A DNA stretch of 64,000 nt from Nitrosovibrio sp. Nv4 (GCF_900215485.1 NZ_OCMZ01000002.1:248001-312000); one strand, 5' to 3'. Positions 43,344 to 54,278 are shown, counted from the first letter of the stretch. Translations and numbers: made by a program. Notes: generated by a model not told the origin, from the letters alone.

Positions 43344-44702
43344 ATGCAACAGACGAGTGATTCGTTGTCAATACCCGCGCGCAGCCATCGGATTCGGGCC
43401 GAGATTCTGGAGTTCCTGCAAAAACGGCTCCAGCCAAAACTGGACGGTCTTCAGAAAAAACGCGCGAAACTTAAAGAGCACCAGATCGAGGAGATACGGA
43501 AGGTAGAGCTTGAGCGCGATAAGGAGATATTGCGTCACCAACCAGAAGAATGGATCGCAGATGCCGTCCGACGGGTCGCTCAGTTACAACAAGCCACCCA
43601 TTCGCTGAAGTTTACTCATCCAAAAGCAGAGGGCTCTGCTCTGATTTTACAAGCAAATCCGATTGCCAACGATAACTACGTAGGGACGCATACGATTCGC
43701 GTAAATCTCGAGTTTGATGTTGTCGGCAATGCCGCTGCGCTGGATGTCTATACGTTCCTGCGCCTGAGCGTTGACGGGCAATCTCTGCTGGAACATGCCA
43801 TCAGCCTTGACCCAGCTCTGGCTGCTGCGTTTTGTAGCGATGAGGAACGGGCAAAAAATTGGATGGCAGCTTTTGCAACTCTAGTACAACCCAAGGGTGA
43901 ACTCTCATCCCATAAGCTGGCGAAGCAAATTTACTGGCCGGTGGGACAGAAAGGATATCATCTGCTGGCGCCGCTTTTTCCGACATCCCTATTGCATGAC
44001 GTTTGGAAAATGATTGAAGATGATCGTTTTTCCGAAACGTCCAAGGCTGCCCGCGACGCATGCCGTGCGAAAGTAGCCTATCCCCATGGTTATCGAGAAT
44101 ACCCTGATTTGGCTGTACAAAACTTTGGTGGCACAAAGCCACAAAATATCAGCCTGCTCAACAGCAAACGGCGTGGCAAGAACTATTTGCTGCCTTCGCT
44201 TCCGCCAACGTGGCGCTCTAGCACGCTGCGACCACCTTTGCGCGTAAATAGTGTATTCGACCGCATATTTGGCAATAGGCCGCGTGTTCGAGAGTTGACC
44301 CGCATCTTCCGGGAATTTCTCGTCAGCGTCGTCGGCATTGATAGCAACATCCGTATTCGCAACAAGCGAGCTGAGCTGATAGGTTATATCCGCGACGAGT
44401 TGTTTCAATTTGCAGCGGAAATACATGAGTTGAAGGCGGGTTGGAGCCTTGACCCCGACAGCCGCTTGAATCCCGAAGAACAATGCTGGCTGGATCCCGG
44501 GCGGGCACGAGAAGATAAGGCATTTGCGGACTTGTGCCGTAAGGGTGATTGGCAGAACGCTATCTGCCAGCGCTTTGCAAATTGGCTGAACGCCCGTCTC
44601 AATACCGCTCAAACGCCGATGGGTCAGACAGAAGCCGCGCATTGGGCCGACATTCTGGATGAGGAATTGCAAATGATCCGTATGGAGCTTGATCATGGCT
44701 AA
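43344..44702 (+). CDS. csy1: Csy1 (Cas8f), type I-F large subunit
   Basis: A 452-residue subunit of the Csy surveillance complex. The N-terminus (RSHRIRAEILEFLQKRLQPKL) is followed by HPKAEGS and the C-terminal half with KPQNISLLNSKRRG, as in Cas8f proteins that recognise the CC PAM. It starts 14 bases after cas3, with GGAGAA upstream. Confidence 0.93.
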   Translation: MQQTSDSLSIPARSHRIRAEILEFLQKRLQPKLDGLQKKRAKLKEHQIEEIRKVELERDKEILRHQPEEWIADAVRRVAQLQQATHSLKFTHPKAEGSALILQANPIANDNYVGTHTIRVNLEFDVVGNAAALDVYTFLRLSVDGQSLLEHAISLDPALAAAFCSDEERAKNWMAAFATLVQPKGELSSHKLAKQIYWPVGQKGYHLLAPLFPTSLLHDVWKMIEDDRFSETSKAARDACRAKVAYPHGYREYPDLAVQNFGGTKPQNISLLNSKRRGKNYLLPSLPPTWRSSTLRPPLRVNSVFDRIFGNRPRVRELTRIFREFLVSVVGIDSNIRIRNKRAELIGYIRDELFQFAAEIHELKAGWSLDPDSRLNPEEQCWLDPGRAREDKAFADLCRKGDWQNAICQRFANWLNARLNTAQTPMGQTEAAHWADILDEELQMIRMELDHG

Positions 44703-45720
44703 GCTGACAATCGATACTACCGCCCTTCTGCTTTTGCCGCGCTTGCGGATACAGAATGCAAATGCTATTTCGGGCCCACTCAGCTGGGGCTTCCCGTCAC
44801 CGGCTGCTTTTACCGGATTTGTTCATGCCCTTGAGCGGAAATCGATAGAGCGCAATTTTTGCGACTTGTTCCAGGAAGGATTTGGCGGAATCGGCATCAT
44901 TTGCCATCGCTTCGATCCTCAAGTATCTGAGCCATCCGGCCGGCGTAACAAAGTGTTCTGCCTGGCGCGTCATCCATTGGATAAAGATGGCGATACTGCA
45001 GCTTTTGTGGAAGAAGGCCGCGCCCACATGGAAATAAGCTTGGTTATTGCCGTAAGGGACTATCTGTCAGCCAGCAAGGGAAAATATTTTGCTGAGGATG
45101 TGCTTAGCACCGCTTATGGCATGCGTTTAGCTGGCGGAAGCCTGTTGCCACCCCAGAACCGTAGTCGGCAGCACGCCGCACAATGGTGGCCAGTTCCCGA
45201 CGATTTGGAAGGTCAGGCCGAAGTGTTTCGCAAACTGCGCCGCCGTCTGTTGCCGGGATTTGCTCTCGTGCAACGGGAGGATCTGCTGATCGAACATCTG
45301 GCGGAAATGAGAGCTCGTCATCTAAATAGCGAAACCACGCCAAATACGCTGGACGCCCTGCTGGACTTGTCTCGGTTGAACATTGAACCTGGCTTGCCGA
45401 ACTCTAGTTCACCGGGCGATGTTCAGTGGGGCATACGCAAGAGACCCGGTTGGTTGGTGCCTCTACCCGTCGGTTATGGCGCCCTATCGCCTGTCTATGC
45501 AGCGGGAGAGGTTAAAAATACGCGGGATGACACTACACCCTTCCGTTTTGTTGAAAGCCTCTATTCCCTTGGCGAGTGGGTTAGCCCCCACCGGCTTGAA
45601 AATCTAGAGCAACTGTTCTGGCACGCCGAATCTGAACCAGAAAATGGCATCTATCGCTGCATCAACCGTTATTCCGACTATCTCAACATCACCCGCAAGG
45701 GTACTCATAAGGAGAAATAA
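44695..45720 (+). CDS. csy2: Csy2 (Cas5f)
   Basis: A 341-residue protein with LLLLPRLRIQNANAISGPLSWGFPSPAAFTGFVHAL, the RAMP-type Csy2 signature, and a glycine-rich loop near GGSLLPP. It caps the 5' end of the crRNA with Csy1. The ATG at 44695 lies inside the last codons of csy1, showing coupling. Confidence 0.94.
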   Translation: MAKLTIDTTALLLLPRLRIQNANAISGPLSWGFPSPAAFTGFVHALERKSIERNFCDLFQEGFGGIGIICHRFDPQVSEPSGRRNKVFCLARHPLDKDGDTAAFVEEGRAHMEISLVIAVRDYLSASKGKYFAEDVLSTAYGMRLAGGSLLPPQNRSRQHAAQWWPVPDDLEGQAEVFRKLRRRLLPGFALVQREDLLIEHLAEMRARHLNSETTPNTLDALLDLSRLNIEPGLPNSSSPGDVQWGIRKRPGWLVPLPVGYGALSPVYAAGEVKNTRDDTTPFRFVESLYSLGEWVSPHRLENLEQLFWHAESEPENGIYRCINRYSDYLNITRKGTHKEK

Positions 45721-46752
45721 ATGGTACTCAAAACCGCCTCTGTATTGGCATTCGAACGCAAGCTGGATCCTTCTGACGCGCTTTTTTCTTCCGGGTGCTG
45801 GAGCGATCGCGAAAATGGCGGCACTTGGCCTGCTGTTGGTGTCAGAGAGAAATCTGTACGCGGCACAATTTCAAACCGGCTCTCGACCAAAGATCAGGAC
45901 CCGGCAAAGCTGGACGCTTCGATTCAATCGCCAAACCTTCAAACTGTCGATGTTGCTACCCTGCCCAACGATCAAGATACGTTGCGCGTTTGTTTCACCG
46001 TGCGCGTGCTGGACGGCGCAGGAATTCCGTCCGCCTGCAACAGTTCTGATTATCAAGCTAAATTGCAAACCGTCGTCCAGCAATACCTCAGTCAGCTTGG
46101 CTTCTCGGAACTAGCCCGTCGCTATGCCCACAATCTGGCCAACGGCCGCTTCCTATGGCGCAACCGAATCGGTGCGGAGCAAGTGGAAGTACGGATTAGT
46201 CATTTGATCCACGGGGAGGCAAGCCAGAGTTGGACTTTTGATAGCCACAATTTTTCACTCAGAAATTTTGACGAACCGTCGAACTCAGCATCATCGCTAC
46301 AAGCACTGACACAAGTGATCGAACAGGGTCTTTCAGGGCAATCCTATGCGCTGTTGGAAGTGGTAGCGTACGCTCGAGTCGGTAACGGACAGGAAGTTTA
46401 CCCCTCCCAGGAATTGATCCTGGACCGCGGGGATAAGAAAGGACAGAAGAGCAAGACGCTGTACTCAGTAGGATCAGTAGCAGCGATTCATAGCCAGAAG
46501 GTAGGCAACGCATTGCGCACCATCGACACGTGGTATCCCGTTGATGGTGAATCCCCGGTAGGTCCCATCGCGGTGGAACCATATGGCTCGGTCACAACGC
46601 AAGGAAAGGCATACCGCCAGCCTAGACAGAAAGCTGACTTCTACAATCTACTGGACAACTGGGTACTGAACGACCGTACGCCAAGCGATGGTAACCAGCA
46701 TTTTGTAATGGCAACGCTCGTCCGCGGCGGCGTTTTTGGCGAGAAGGACTAA
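45721..46752 (+). CDS. csy3: Csy3 (Cas7f), backbone subunit
   Basis: A 343-residue Cas7-type protein that forms the six-unit backbone of the Csy complex. [26 protein letters not shown] at the start, [18 protein letters not shown] in the middle, and [16 protein letters not shown] at the end fit I-F Cas7 proteins. It directly follows csy2. Confidence 0.95.
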   Translation: MVLKTASVLAFERKLDPSDALFSSGCWSDRENGGTWPAVGVREKSVRGTISNRLSTKDQDPAKLDASIQSPNLQTVDVATLPNDQDTLRVCFTVRVLDGAGIPSACNSSDYQAKLQTVVQQYLSQLGFSELARRYAHNLANGRFLWRNRIGAEQVEVRISHLIHGEASQSWTFDSHNFSLRNFDEPSNSASSLQALTQVIEQGLSGQSYALLEVVAYARVGNGQEVYPSQELILDRGDKKGQKSKTLYSVGSVAAIHSQKVGNALRTIDTWYPVDGESPVGPIAVEPYGSVTTQGKAYRQPRQKADFYNLLDNWVLNDRTPSDGNQHFVMATLVRGGVFGEKD

Positions 46753-46755
46753 TGA

Positions 46756-47316
46756 ATGAACGCTTATCTCGAAATAAGCTTGTTCCCCGATCCGGATTTC
46801 TTGCCAACAACTCTAATGAATGCCCTCTTCAGCAAATTACATCGGGGATTGGTAACTTATGGTCAGCAGAATATTGGCGTGAGCTTCCCCGATTCAGGAA
46901 ATAGCGCGACACTCGGGGCACGGCTACGTCTTCATGGAAAAGACAACGATCTTGCAAGATTGATGGAATTGGGTTGGATGACAGGGATGCGGGATCATGC
47001 GAGCGTGGGGGAAATTACCTTAGTACCCCCTCATGCGAAACATTGGGTAGTTCGGCGCGTCCAGGCCAAAAGCAACCCCGAGCGGGAACGGCGTCGATTA
47101 ATATTGCGGAAAAATGTCAGCGCCGAGGTAGCGAGACAGGTTATACCCGACAGCACCGCCCGACGGCTACGCTTGCCCTACTTTGTCCTTACCAGCCAAA
47201 GCACTGGGCAACAGTTCCGCCTGTTTATAGAACATTTACCGCCTCAGGAACAAGCGGTTGAGGGCAAATTTGGCGCTTATGGACTAAGCTCGGTAGCGAC
47301 CGTACCATGGTTCTGA
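46756..47316 (+). CDS. csy4: Csy4 (Cas6f), crRNA endonuclease
   Basis: A 186-residue nuclease cutting the repeat hairpin. His29 (KLHRGL) corresponds to the catalytic histidine of the P. aeruginosa enzyme, and the SQST block near residue 149 to its serine. An arginine-rich helix (NPERERRRLILRKN) should grip the RNA stem. The matching CTGCC..GGCAG stem in the repeats supports function. Confidence 0.95.
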   Translation: MNAYLEISLFPDPDFLPTTLMNALFSKLHRGLVTYGQQNIGVSFPDSGNSATLGARLRLHGKDNDLARLMELGWMTGMRDHASVGEITLVPPHAKHWVVRRVQAKSNPERERRRLILRKNVSAEVARQVIPDSTARRLRLPYFVLTSQSTGQQFRLFIEHLPPQEQAVEGKFGAYGLSSVATVPWF

Positions 47317-47444
47317 CCCTTTTTTTACCAGGGCCTTTAGGTTCTAAAAATCAAGCTGTTATCCATTCCTCTAAAATTTAGGAATCGCGATTAATTTTCG
47401 CATTTGCTCTTTAACAATTAATATATTAGCGAGTTTTTCTTGTA
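47317..47444 (+). promoter_or_regulatory. CRISPR leader
   Basis: An AT-rich, gene-free segment between csy4 and the first repeat, in the place of the I-F leader where new spacers enter and the array is transcribed. It contains TTTGCTCTTTAACAATTAATATATT.. type AT tracts. Confidence 0.8.
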
Positions 47445-49632
47445 CTTCACTGCCGGTTAGGCAGCTCAGAAAAGGGAGTCCAGGCGGATATGGCGACATT
47501 GAAACTTCACTGCCGGTTAGGCAGCTCAGAAAAGCGAGAACGCTGGAAAATATCAAACTCAAGTCTTCACTGCCGGTTAGGCAGCTCAGAAATCGATCAC
47601 TTCCGGTGGCGCACCCATTGCCGCCTTCACTGCCGGTTAGGCAGCTCAGAAATTGCCTATCCCACCCCCTTAAAATATCATCATCTTCACTGCCGGTTAG
47701 GCAGCTCAGAAAAGTACGAGCTGATGGGATTCGTCACCAAGAGGCTTCACTGCCGGTTAGGCAGCTCAGAAAAGGGCGCGGATTATGCGATCGATGCACT
47801 TGGCCTTCACTGCCGGTTAGGCAGCTCAGAAATGCTGGCGGCGGTCGTGCGGGGGCGCGAGTGACTTCACTGCCGGTTAGGCAGCTCAGAAAAAAGCCCG
47901 TTTGTTTCCGCGCAGCCGGATATTCTTCACTGCCGGTTAGGCAGCTCAGAAAGTAGGGGGATGATGAAAGGTGTCCGGCCAGCTCTTCACTGCCGGTTAG
48001 GCAGCTCAGAAATGAACAAATTCAGGGGGGAAACGGTAAACACACTTCACTGCCGGTTAGGCAGCTCAGAAAGAATAGGTCTGTCACCAAAGCAGACTTG
48101 GCCGCTTCACTGCCGGTTAGGCAGCTCAGAAAACCGTTCGCCTCAGTCTTAGGCCCCGGCGAACCTTCACTGCCGGTTAGGCAGCTCAGAAAAGTCCTTA
48201 CGTATGGGTTGCGACGATAGCCCACTTCACTGCCGGTTAGGCAGCTCAGAAAAGTTGGGCCAATAAGGCGCTGACGGCGGTAATCTTCACTGCCGGTTAG
48301 GCAGCTCAGAAATGTATCTGTGCGGCCGCTATGCCCTGATCCACCTTCACTGCCGGTTAGGCAGCTCAGAAATATTGTAGAGCTTGGCCAGATGAATTGC
48401 CAAGCTTCACTGCCGGTTAGGCAGCTCAGAAAGATACCGCTGGGCAGGTAAACACGGGCTGGGCCTTCACTGCCGGTTAGGCAGCTCAGAAAAGCACGTA
48501 ATTCGCGCCATACTGCGGCCGATACTTCACTGCCGGTTAGGCAGCTCAGAAAGTTTTGATGTAGGGAACTTGCTTGGCTACAGCCTTCACTGCCGGTTAG
48601 GCAGCTCAGAAATTGGCTGCGCGGCGGAAGGTCATACGCTCTCACTTCACTGCCGGTTAGGCAGCTCAGAAAACACGCCCATGCCGTAGCCTGGCGGAAC
48701 TATTCTTCACTGCCGGTTAGGCAGCTCAGAAAGCAGAAGCCGAGGCCGAAGCGCAGCGCATTGCCTTCACTGCCGGTTAGGCAGCTCAGAAAGCGATCCC
48801 GGCAGCTATCACCATTGTTTTTTGCTTCACTGCCGGTTAGGCAGTTCAGAAAAAGCCAGCAGCGCCGGTAAAAAGCTTGTCCGCCTTCACTGCCGGTTAG
48901 GCAGCTCAGAAATGCCCTTTCGTCAGGGTCAGTGTGCCGGAATGCTTCACTGCCGGTTAGGCAGCTCAGAAAATGCCGCCGGGTTTGACCTTGACCACGT
49001 CAGTCTTCACTGCCGGTTAGGCAGCTCAGAAAGGAGCAGCGGCCAGCATGAAGATAGTTCAGCCCTTCACTGCCGGTTAGGCAGCTCAGAAAAGATGATT
49101 AAGTCCCAAGTTAAGCCCACAACCCTTCACTGCCGGTTAGGCAGCTCAGAAATGCCGAAGTTATCGACGATCTGCTCCAGCATACTTCACTGCCGGTTAG
49201 GCAGCTCAGAAAGTAAATGGCAGGAGAGACTGAACCATGTCAACCTTCACTGCCGGTTAGGCAGCTCAGAAATGATAGACTTCACCCCGGCGAAGCATTT
49301 TTCCCTTCACTGCCGGTTAGGCAGCTCAGAAAATTCCAGCAGGGAGGTATCAGGTAGCGGTGACCTTCACTGCCGGTTAGGCAGCTCAGAAAAGATAACA
49401 GATCAGTGATGCCGACGCCTCCGCCTTCACTGCCGGTTAGGCAGCTCAGAAAAATCATTCGGGGCCGCATCGATACATTGATGGCTTCACTGCCGGTTAG
49501 GCAGCTCAGAAAAACTGGCGCATCCAATGACGCGGGCGGTATGTCTTCACTGCCGGTTAGGCAGCTCAGAAAAAGCACCTTGAGACGCTTAAAGCCGATA
49601 TGCCCTTCACTGCCGGTTAGGCAGCTCAGAAT
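47445..49632 (+). CRISPR. Type I-F CRISPR array, 37 repeats, 36 spacers
   Basis: Repeats of 28 bases start every 60 bases from 47445 to 49605, beginning CTTCACTGCCGGTTAGGCAG, with stem CTGCC/GGCAG, and resembling the I-F consensus. Spacers are 32 bases. Repeats are almost all identical; the one at 48825 has a C-to-T change and the last lacks one A. Spacers 19, 21, 23 and 24 (48553, 48673, 48793, 48853) resemble late genes of the prophage at 1755-12531. Confidence 0.98.
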
Positions 49633-49663
49633 CTTGCTTTGAGGACTACCGCGTACAGCGAGG

Positions 49664-49819
49664 CTTCACTGCCCGTTAGGAAGCTCGAAAAGTCAATTGA
49701 TTGCCTCGTACTGAAGGGAGTTTCACTGCTGGTTAAGCAATTCACAAAAGAGGAATAAGTACTCAGCATAGCCACTGCGAATTTCGCCGAATACTTTTAC
49801 TGGGAAAGCACCTCAGAAA
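49664..49819 (+). repeat. Degenerate trailer repeats
   Basis: Three decayed repeat copies: 49664-49691 (CTTCACTGCCCGTTAGG..), 49721-49748 (TTTCACTGCTGGTTAAGC..), and a weak one at 49794-49819. They mark the old end of the array. Confidence 0.75.
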
Positions 49820-49908
49820 TAGACGAATACAGGTAACATCGCCGCGTCAACCTCCACTACAAATCGCGAGATTCCAGAATAGAATTGCTCATACTTCAGC
49901 CCCCAAAT

Positions 49909-50280
49909 CTAGGAAATTTTATTCGAGTGCTGGGTCGACCAATCGTGTGCGTCACTTGCAGGGTCATGTTTCGCGCCCCAGCGGAGCAGTTCCTGAATTG
50001 CAGGTGACAAATCCAGGCCTTTTTCCGTGAGTGTATAGATTACCCTGCGGGCGTTTACAGGATCGCGTTGCCGCAGGACGATATTGGACTCCTCCAGCTT
50101 TTTCAGTCTGTCGGAAAGTATATTCGAGGCGATTTTCTCGGGCGATGTCAGGAAATCGCGGAAGTACTGCTTGCGCATGAACATGATGTCCCGGATAACG
50201 AGCAGGCTCCACTTGTCACCCAATACGTCAAGCGCGCAGCTAACGGGGCAGGATGAGCGCTTAATCTGATCTTTAGTCAT
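49909..50280 (-). CDS. HxlR-family transcriptional regulator
   Basis: A 123-residue winged-helix protein with CPVSCALDVLGDKWSLLVIRD (the conserved HxlR cysteine and W), FRDFLTSPEKIASNILSDRLKKLEE and RRVIYTLTEKGLDL. Many members sense aldehyde or oxidative stress through the N-terminal cysteine. The target is unknown; a gene-free region lies upstream. Confidence 0.9.
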   Translation of the reverse strand: MTKDQIKRSSCPVSCALDVLGDKWSLLVIRDIMFMRKQYFRDFLTSPEKIASNILSDRLKKLEESNIVLRQRDPVNARRVIYTLTEKGLDLSPAIQELLRWGAKHDPASDAHDWSTQHSNKIS

Positions 50281-50638
50281 GGAGCCCTACCATATTATTT
50301 TTGATTGTAGTATGCAATTACTTTATTATACTTTCATTATGCAACCATACACGAGGATAAAATAAACGCTATCTCATCGTTGCAGGCCATATTTTTGCAA
50401 TTCAGAGCAAACTTCGACCGCCGGGTCAATGAATCGGATAAGGGGCTGACACTGTTGTAAAGGAGTTGGAGCAATGTCTTGTTTTTTCACTGTTTCACGG
50501 ATAGCGAGTGTCACGGATAGAGTGTGTTCGCGAGTATATTTTTCCGCCACAGACGACCCCTTGCCCTGCTGCAGGGTAACTCAAGGATATGAGTACAATG
50601 CGCACAGGCAAGCAAAACCAAATCAAGAGGAGTAATTG
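50281..50638. other. Divergent promoter region
   Basis: It lies between the leftward HxlR gene and a rightward gene and contains the AT-rich start region of the HxlR gene. No gene seen. Confidence 0.4.
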
Positions 50639-51220
50639 ATGATGATCAAGGAAATGATACAGGCCGGTGGAGCGGCCCTTGCCCTTGTTGCAGCGCTTTA
50701 CGGTGGCGCAGCGGCTGCCCATGGAAGAGTGGCTATGGAGGAAGACACGTGCATGCGCAGGCTGGGCGATAGCAGCATGGTTCATTTAAGCGCCTATCAG
50801 CCTCAATATGAGCCAGGTGACCAATACTGCACGGAAATACCCAAGGAGGGGAATACATTTTTGGTAGTGGACCTTGTGGATCCGGCGTTGCGTGATATAC
50901 CGATAGGCGTGCGAGTGGTAAGGGGAACCAACGAGGCAGACGATGAGACGGTGACATATATGCGTCCAAGCTACCATCCTGACGGCGTGATCAACGGAGA
51001 GACAAGTCTGGATGAAGGGGAATATACGGTATTTATAACGGGAGATTCGGTGCCTCCCGTACGCTATGAGTATCCGTTGCGGGTGCAGATGATTAACTAC
51101 GCGAAGACCTTTCGGACCGCGATAGGACCGTTGATAGCGGCGCTTCTGCTAAGCTTTCTCGCTTATAAGATCATGCATTCGAAGCGAGTGCGTCAATGGA
51201 GGGCCTCGCGTCGTTCATAG
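50639..51220 (+). CDS. Exported membrane-anchored hypothetical protein
   Basis: The start at ATG 50639 follows GAGGAG. The 193-residue product has a signal peptide ending in AAAAHG, a domain with MVHLSAYQPQYEPGDQYC, VVDLVDPALRDIPIGV and VRRGTNEADDETVTYM-like strands, and a C-terminal membrane span (LIAALLLSFLAYKI) with a basic tail. It looks like a periplasmic beta-sandwich domain tethered to the inner membrane. No function known to me. Confidence 0.65.
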   Translation: MMIKEMIQAGGAALALVAALYGGAAAAHGRVAMEEDTCMRRLGDSSMVHLSAYQPQYEPGDQYCTEIPKEGNTFLVVDLVDPALRDIPIGVRVVRGTNEADDETVTYMRPSYHPDGVINGETSLDEGEYTVFITGDSVPPVRYEYPLRVQMINYAKTFRTAIGPLIAALLLSFLAYKIMHSKRVRQWRASRRS

Positions 51221-51301
51221 GCGAATGAACCGGACGTTTAACCGCGGATAATGATCGGTTGATGCATGAAGCTGTGTCACAGCTATGGCGTGACCGGATT
51301 A

Positions 51302-51520
51302 TTATCCGCAGCAGTTCGATTGCCCCTGTACCGGTGGGCATTTGACGGACCCGAAGGAACAATAGACACAGCAATCGCCAGGAAGGGGACGTAACAGCGT
51401 GCCGCAGTGGCCGCACTCATAATAAAACTGGCAGGCGTCAATCGGCATTATTTCCTGTTTGACATACCCGCATCGAGGGCAGGTCAGCACGGATTCCAGA
51501 GTTGGCGTATTATCGGTCAT
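51302..51520 (-). CDS. GDCC zinc-ribbon-type protein
   Basis: A 72-residue protein from ATG 51520. CPRCGYVKQEIMPIDACQFYYECGHCG forms a zinc ribbon, followed by the conserved GDCCVYCSFGSVKCPPVQ motif. Small proteins with this GDCC motif accompany heavy-metal resistance genes, which fits the copper ATPase nearby. The exact role is not known. Confidence 0.75.
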   Translation of the reverse strand: MTDNTPTLESVLTCPRCGYVKQEIMPIDACQFYYECGHCGTLLRPLPGDCCVYCSFGSVKCPPVQGQSNCCG

Positions 51521-51628
51521 GGTAGCTGGCCGGGTTGGATTTGCCGAGCTCATTCCACTGGAACTCCGGGATGTTTGAGGTCCCCCAGTTTCTTGATCAG
51601 GCAAAATTTATTGCAGATCATGTCGCTT

Positions 51629-51982
51629 CTATCTCATTTCCTCCGCCATCCGGCGATGGGATTTCGCCATGCTCATGTTGGCCTCCGCGGCTTCCTCGTA
51701 GACATGTACTAAGGCCTGTGCATGCTCCTTCACATCTATGGTTTGCCTGCCGTAGTAATATCCATGCTTCTGATATTCGGCAAGACATCTTTTTTGTTCG
51801 CTTGCTTTTGCCTGCATTGCATTTGCAGCAGCTTCGTAGTGTCTGGCAAGCGCATTATGGTCTTCTTTTGTTTTAGCCTCCCGGATAGCGCTCGTCATGT
51901 CCATCGGATGGGGATCAATATGAGCGCAGGAGCTCAATATGCCAAGCATAACCAAAATGGCAAAAAAAGCGCGGGATTTCAT
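51629..51982 (-). CDS. Small lipoprotein
   Basis: The start at ATG 51982 follows GGAGAAATATC. A lipobox LSSC marks a lipoprotein of 117 residues; the mature part is helical with repeated histidines (HYEAAANAMQAKASEQKRC, MDMTSAIREAKTKEDHN). It sits next to the copper ATPase gene and may take part in periplasmic metal handling. Confidence 0.65.
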   Translation of the reverse strand: MKSRAFFAILVMLGILSSCAHIDPHPMDMTSAIREAKTKEDHNALARHYEAAANAMQAKASEQKRCLAEYQKHGYYYGRQTIDVKEHAQALVHVYEEAAEANMSMAKSHRRMAEEMR

Positions 51983-52043
51983 GATATTTCTCCATGTTGG
52001 GTTGGTATGAAAAATCAATATCAGGGAAATTTGCAGTCGTATT

Positions 52044-54278
52044 TCATAACTTGACGCGATTAAGCCGCAGTGCGTTAGTAACGACGGATACGGAGCTCAT
52101 CGCCATAGCGGCCCCAGCAAACATTGGCGATAGCAGCAGCCCGAAAGCCGGGTAAAACACGCCGGCTGCCAAGGGTATGCCAAGGGCGTTATAGCCAAAT
52201 GCGAAGGTGAGGTTCTGCCTGATATTGCGCATGGTGGCGCGCGACAGCACCATGGCCCGTTCAATGCCGCGCAGATCTCCCTTGACGAGCGTAACACCAG
52301 CACTTTCCATTGCCACATCGGTGCCGGTGCCCATTGCGATACCAACATCGGCTTGCGCCAGCGCAGGCGCGTCATTGATGCCATCGCCCGCCATGGCCAC
52401 CTTGCGCCCCTCCGCCTGCAAGCGCCTTACGTGATCGGCCTTGTGCTCTGGAAGTACTTCAGCCAGTGCTTCATCAATACCGAGCTGCCGGGCAATCGCA
52501 TCGGCCGTGCGTTGCGAGTCTCCCGTCAGCATGACGATATGGACGCCCAGGTTCCGAAGCGTCGTGATGGCTTCGGGTGTGCTATCCTTGATTGGGTCGG
52601 CGACTGCGGCAATTCCGGCGGCTACGTCATCCACGGCGAAAAACACTACTGTTTTGGCTTCGGCCCGCCACCCTTTTCCGCGCTCTTCCCAGTGTTGTGT
52701 ATCCACACCCTGCTGTACGAGAAAATTACGGCTGCCAACCAGAATGTGCTTGCCGTCGATATTGGCTTGCACGCCAAGGCCATTGATTGCATTGAACGCT
52801 TCTGCTGCCGGAAGCTTCAAACCGCGAGCCTTGGCGCTCTCTACGATTGCATGTCCGATCGGATGCTCGGAGAGCTGCTCCACTCCCGCCACGAGCGCCA
52901 GCGCCTCATTCTGTCCGATACTTTCTGCGGAAAAATCCGTCAGCGCAGGGCGTCCCAGCGTCAACGTACCGGTTTTATCCACGACAACGGTATCGATGTC
53001 GCGCATGCGCTCGATTGCCTCGGCATTGCGAAACAGAATGCCTGCGCGAGCGCCCTGCCCCATCGCAACAGTCATCGAAATGGGTGTAGCCAGCCCCACC
53101 GCGCATGGGCAGGCGATAATCAGTACGGCAATGGCATTAACAAACGCATACGTGAATTTTGGTTCCGGACCGAGAAACCACCATGCGAGCGCTGTGACGA
53201 CGGCGATGGCGATAACTGTCTGGACGAAATAGGCGGCGATGACGTCCGCGAGCCGCTGGACGGGCGCGCGCGTGCGCTGTGCTTCCCCTACCATATGAAC
53301 AATGCGTGCCAACAGGGTGTCCGCACCTATGCGTTCGGCGCGGAAGATCAGGGAGCCATTACTGTTCACGGTTGCGCCGGTTACCTTGTCGCCAGCCGCC
53401 TTCGCCACCGGCAGCGGCTCGCCTGTGATCATCGATTCATCCACCCGACTCGCGCCTTCCAGTACCGTGCCATCCACCGGGATCTTTTCTCCCGGTTTCA
53501 CGCGCAGCCGATCACCCACGGCCACCATTTCCAATGGCACCTGTTCTTCCGTCCCGTCGTCGCGCATGCGCCAAGCCTGGTTGGGCGCGAGTTTCAGCAA
53601 TTGCTGGATGGCCCGGCTGGTCTGGCCCATCGCTCGCGTCTGGAGGTATTCCCCCAGGATCACCAACGTCACGATGACCGCCGCGGCCTCGAAATACGTC
53701 CCTACAGCACCGTCGTGCTCGCGGAACTCTTGCGGAAACCACCCTGGAATAAGCACAGCAGCAACACTGTACAGATATGCGAACCCTACTCCCAAGCCGA
53801 TCAGCGTATACATGTTGAGTGCGCGATGCACCAGCGAAAACCAGAATTTGCGCAGAATCGGCCAGCCAACCCATAGCACAACGGGCGTACCCAGTAAAAA
53901 TTCGATCCATCCACGGGAATGCGGCTGTAGCCCGAACGGCTCATGAATACCGATCATGGGCGACATCGCCACCACTATCAGCGGGAGCGACAATGCAATT
54001 CCAACCCACAACCTGCGCGCGAGATCCCGCAACTCGGAATCATCGGGCTTACCGCCGCTTATGTCGATATTCGTACCTGCAATGGGCACCAGCGCCATCC
54101 CGCAGATGGGGCAATCGCCGGCAGAATCCCGCACGATCTCCGGGTGCATCGGGCATGTCCATTGGGCTCCTTCCGCTGCCTGAGGAGAACCTGGCGGCGC
54201 GGCATCTGAGTGCTCATGATGGTGATGTTGCTTATCGTGAGCATGCGGCGGATGCGGATGTTTCAGGTCTGTATCCAT
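52044..54278 (-). CDS. Copper-exporting P-type ATPase
   Basis: A 744-residue P1B-type ATPase. The start at ATG 54278 has GAGGG upstream. The histidine-rich N-terminus and a [20 protein letters not shown] domain precede eight spans. The transport motif is [12 protein letters not shown], as in Cu+ pumps; [20 protein letters not shown] and [20 protein letters not shown] complete the core. It exports copper from the cytoplasm. CPC plus HP-type motifs favour Cu+ or Ag+. Confidence 0.93.
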   Translation of the reverse strand: MDTDLKHPHPPHAHDKQHHHHEHSDAAPPGSPQAAEGAQWTCPMHPEIVRDSAGDCPICGMALVPIAGTNIDISGGKPDDSELRDLARRLWVGIALSLPLIVVAMSPMIGIHEPFGLQPHSRGWIEFLLGTPVVLWVGWPILRKFWFSLVHRALNMYTLIGLGVGFAYLYSVAAVLIPGWFPQEFREHDGAVGTYFEAAAVIVTLVILGEYLQTRAMGQTSRAIQQLLKLAPNQAWRMRDDGTEEQVPLEMVAVGDRLRVKPGEKIPVDGTVLEGASRVDESMITGEPLPVAKAAGDKVTGATVNSNGSLIFRAERIGADTLLARIVHMVGEAQRTRAPVQRLADVIAAYFVQTVIAIAVVTALAWWFLGPEPKFTYAFVNAIAVLIIACPCAVGLATPISMTVAMGQGARAGILFRNAEAIERMRDIDTVVVDKTGTLTLGRPALTDFSAESIGQNEALALVAGVEQLSEHPIGHAIVESAKARGLKLPAAEAFNAINGLGVQANIDGKHILVGSRNFLVQQGVDTQHWEERGKGWRAEAKTVVFFAVDDVAAGIAAVADPIKDSTPEAITTLRNLGVHIVMLTGDSQRTADAIARQLGIDEALAEVLPEHKADHVRRLQAEGRKVAMAGDGINDAPALAQADVGIAMGTGTDVAMESAGVTLVKGDLRGIERAMVLSRATMRNIRQNLTFAFGYNALGIPLAAGVFYPAFGLLLSPMFAGAAMAMSSVSVVTNALRLNRVKL

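Noticed and set aside
48013-48044. Spacer 10 resembles the capsid gene near 7180
   Set aside because: About 14 of 20 bases match but the rest does not; too weak to claim.
49033-49064. Spacer 27 resembles the prophage near 6265 (CCAGCATGAAGA)
   Set aside because: Only 12 bases match and the rest diverges; the matching frame has a stop.
47490-49642. Long reading frames with HCRLGSSE or LPVRQLRK repeats
   Set aside because: They are the CRISPR repeats read as codons, not proteins.
52353-53876. 507-codon plus frame over the copper ATPase
   Set aside because: It is an antisense shadow; the ATPase has all family motifs.
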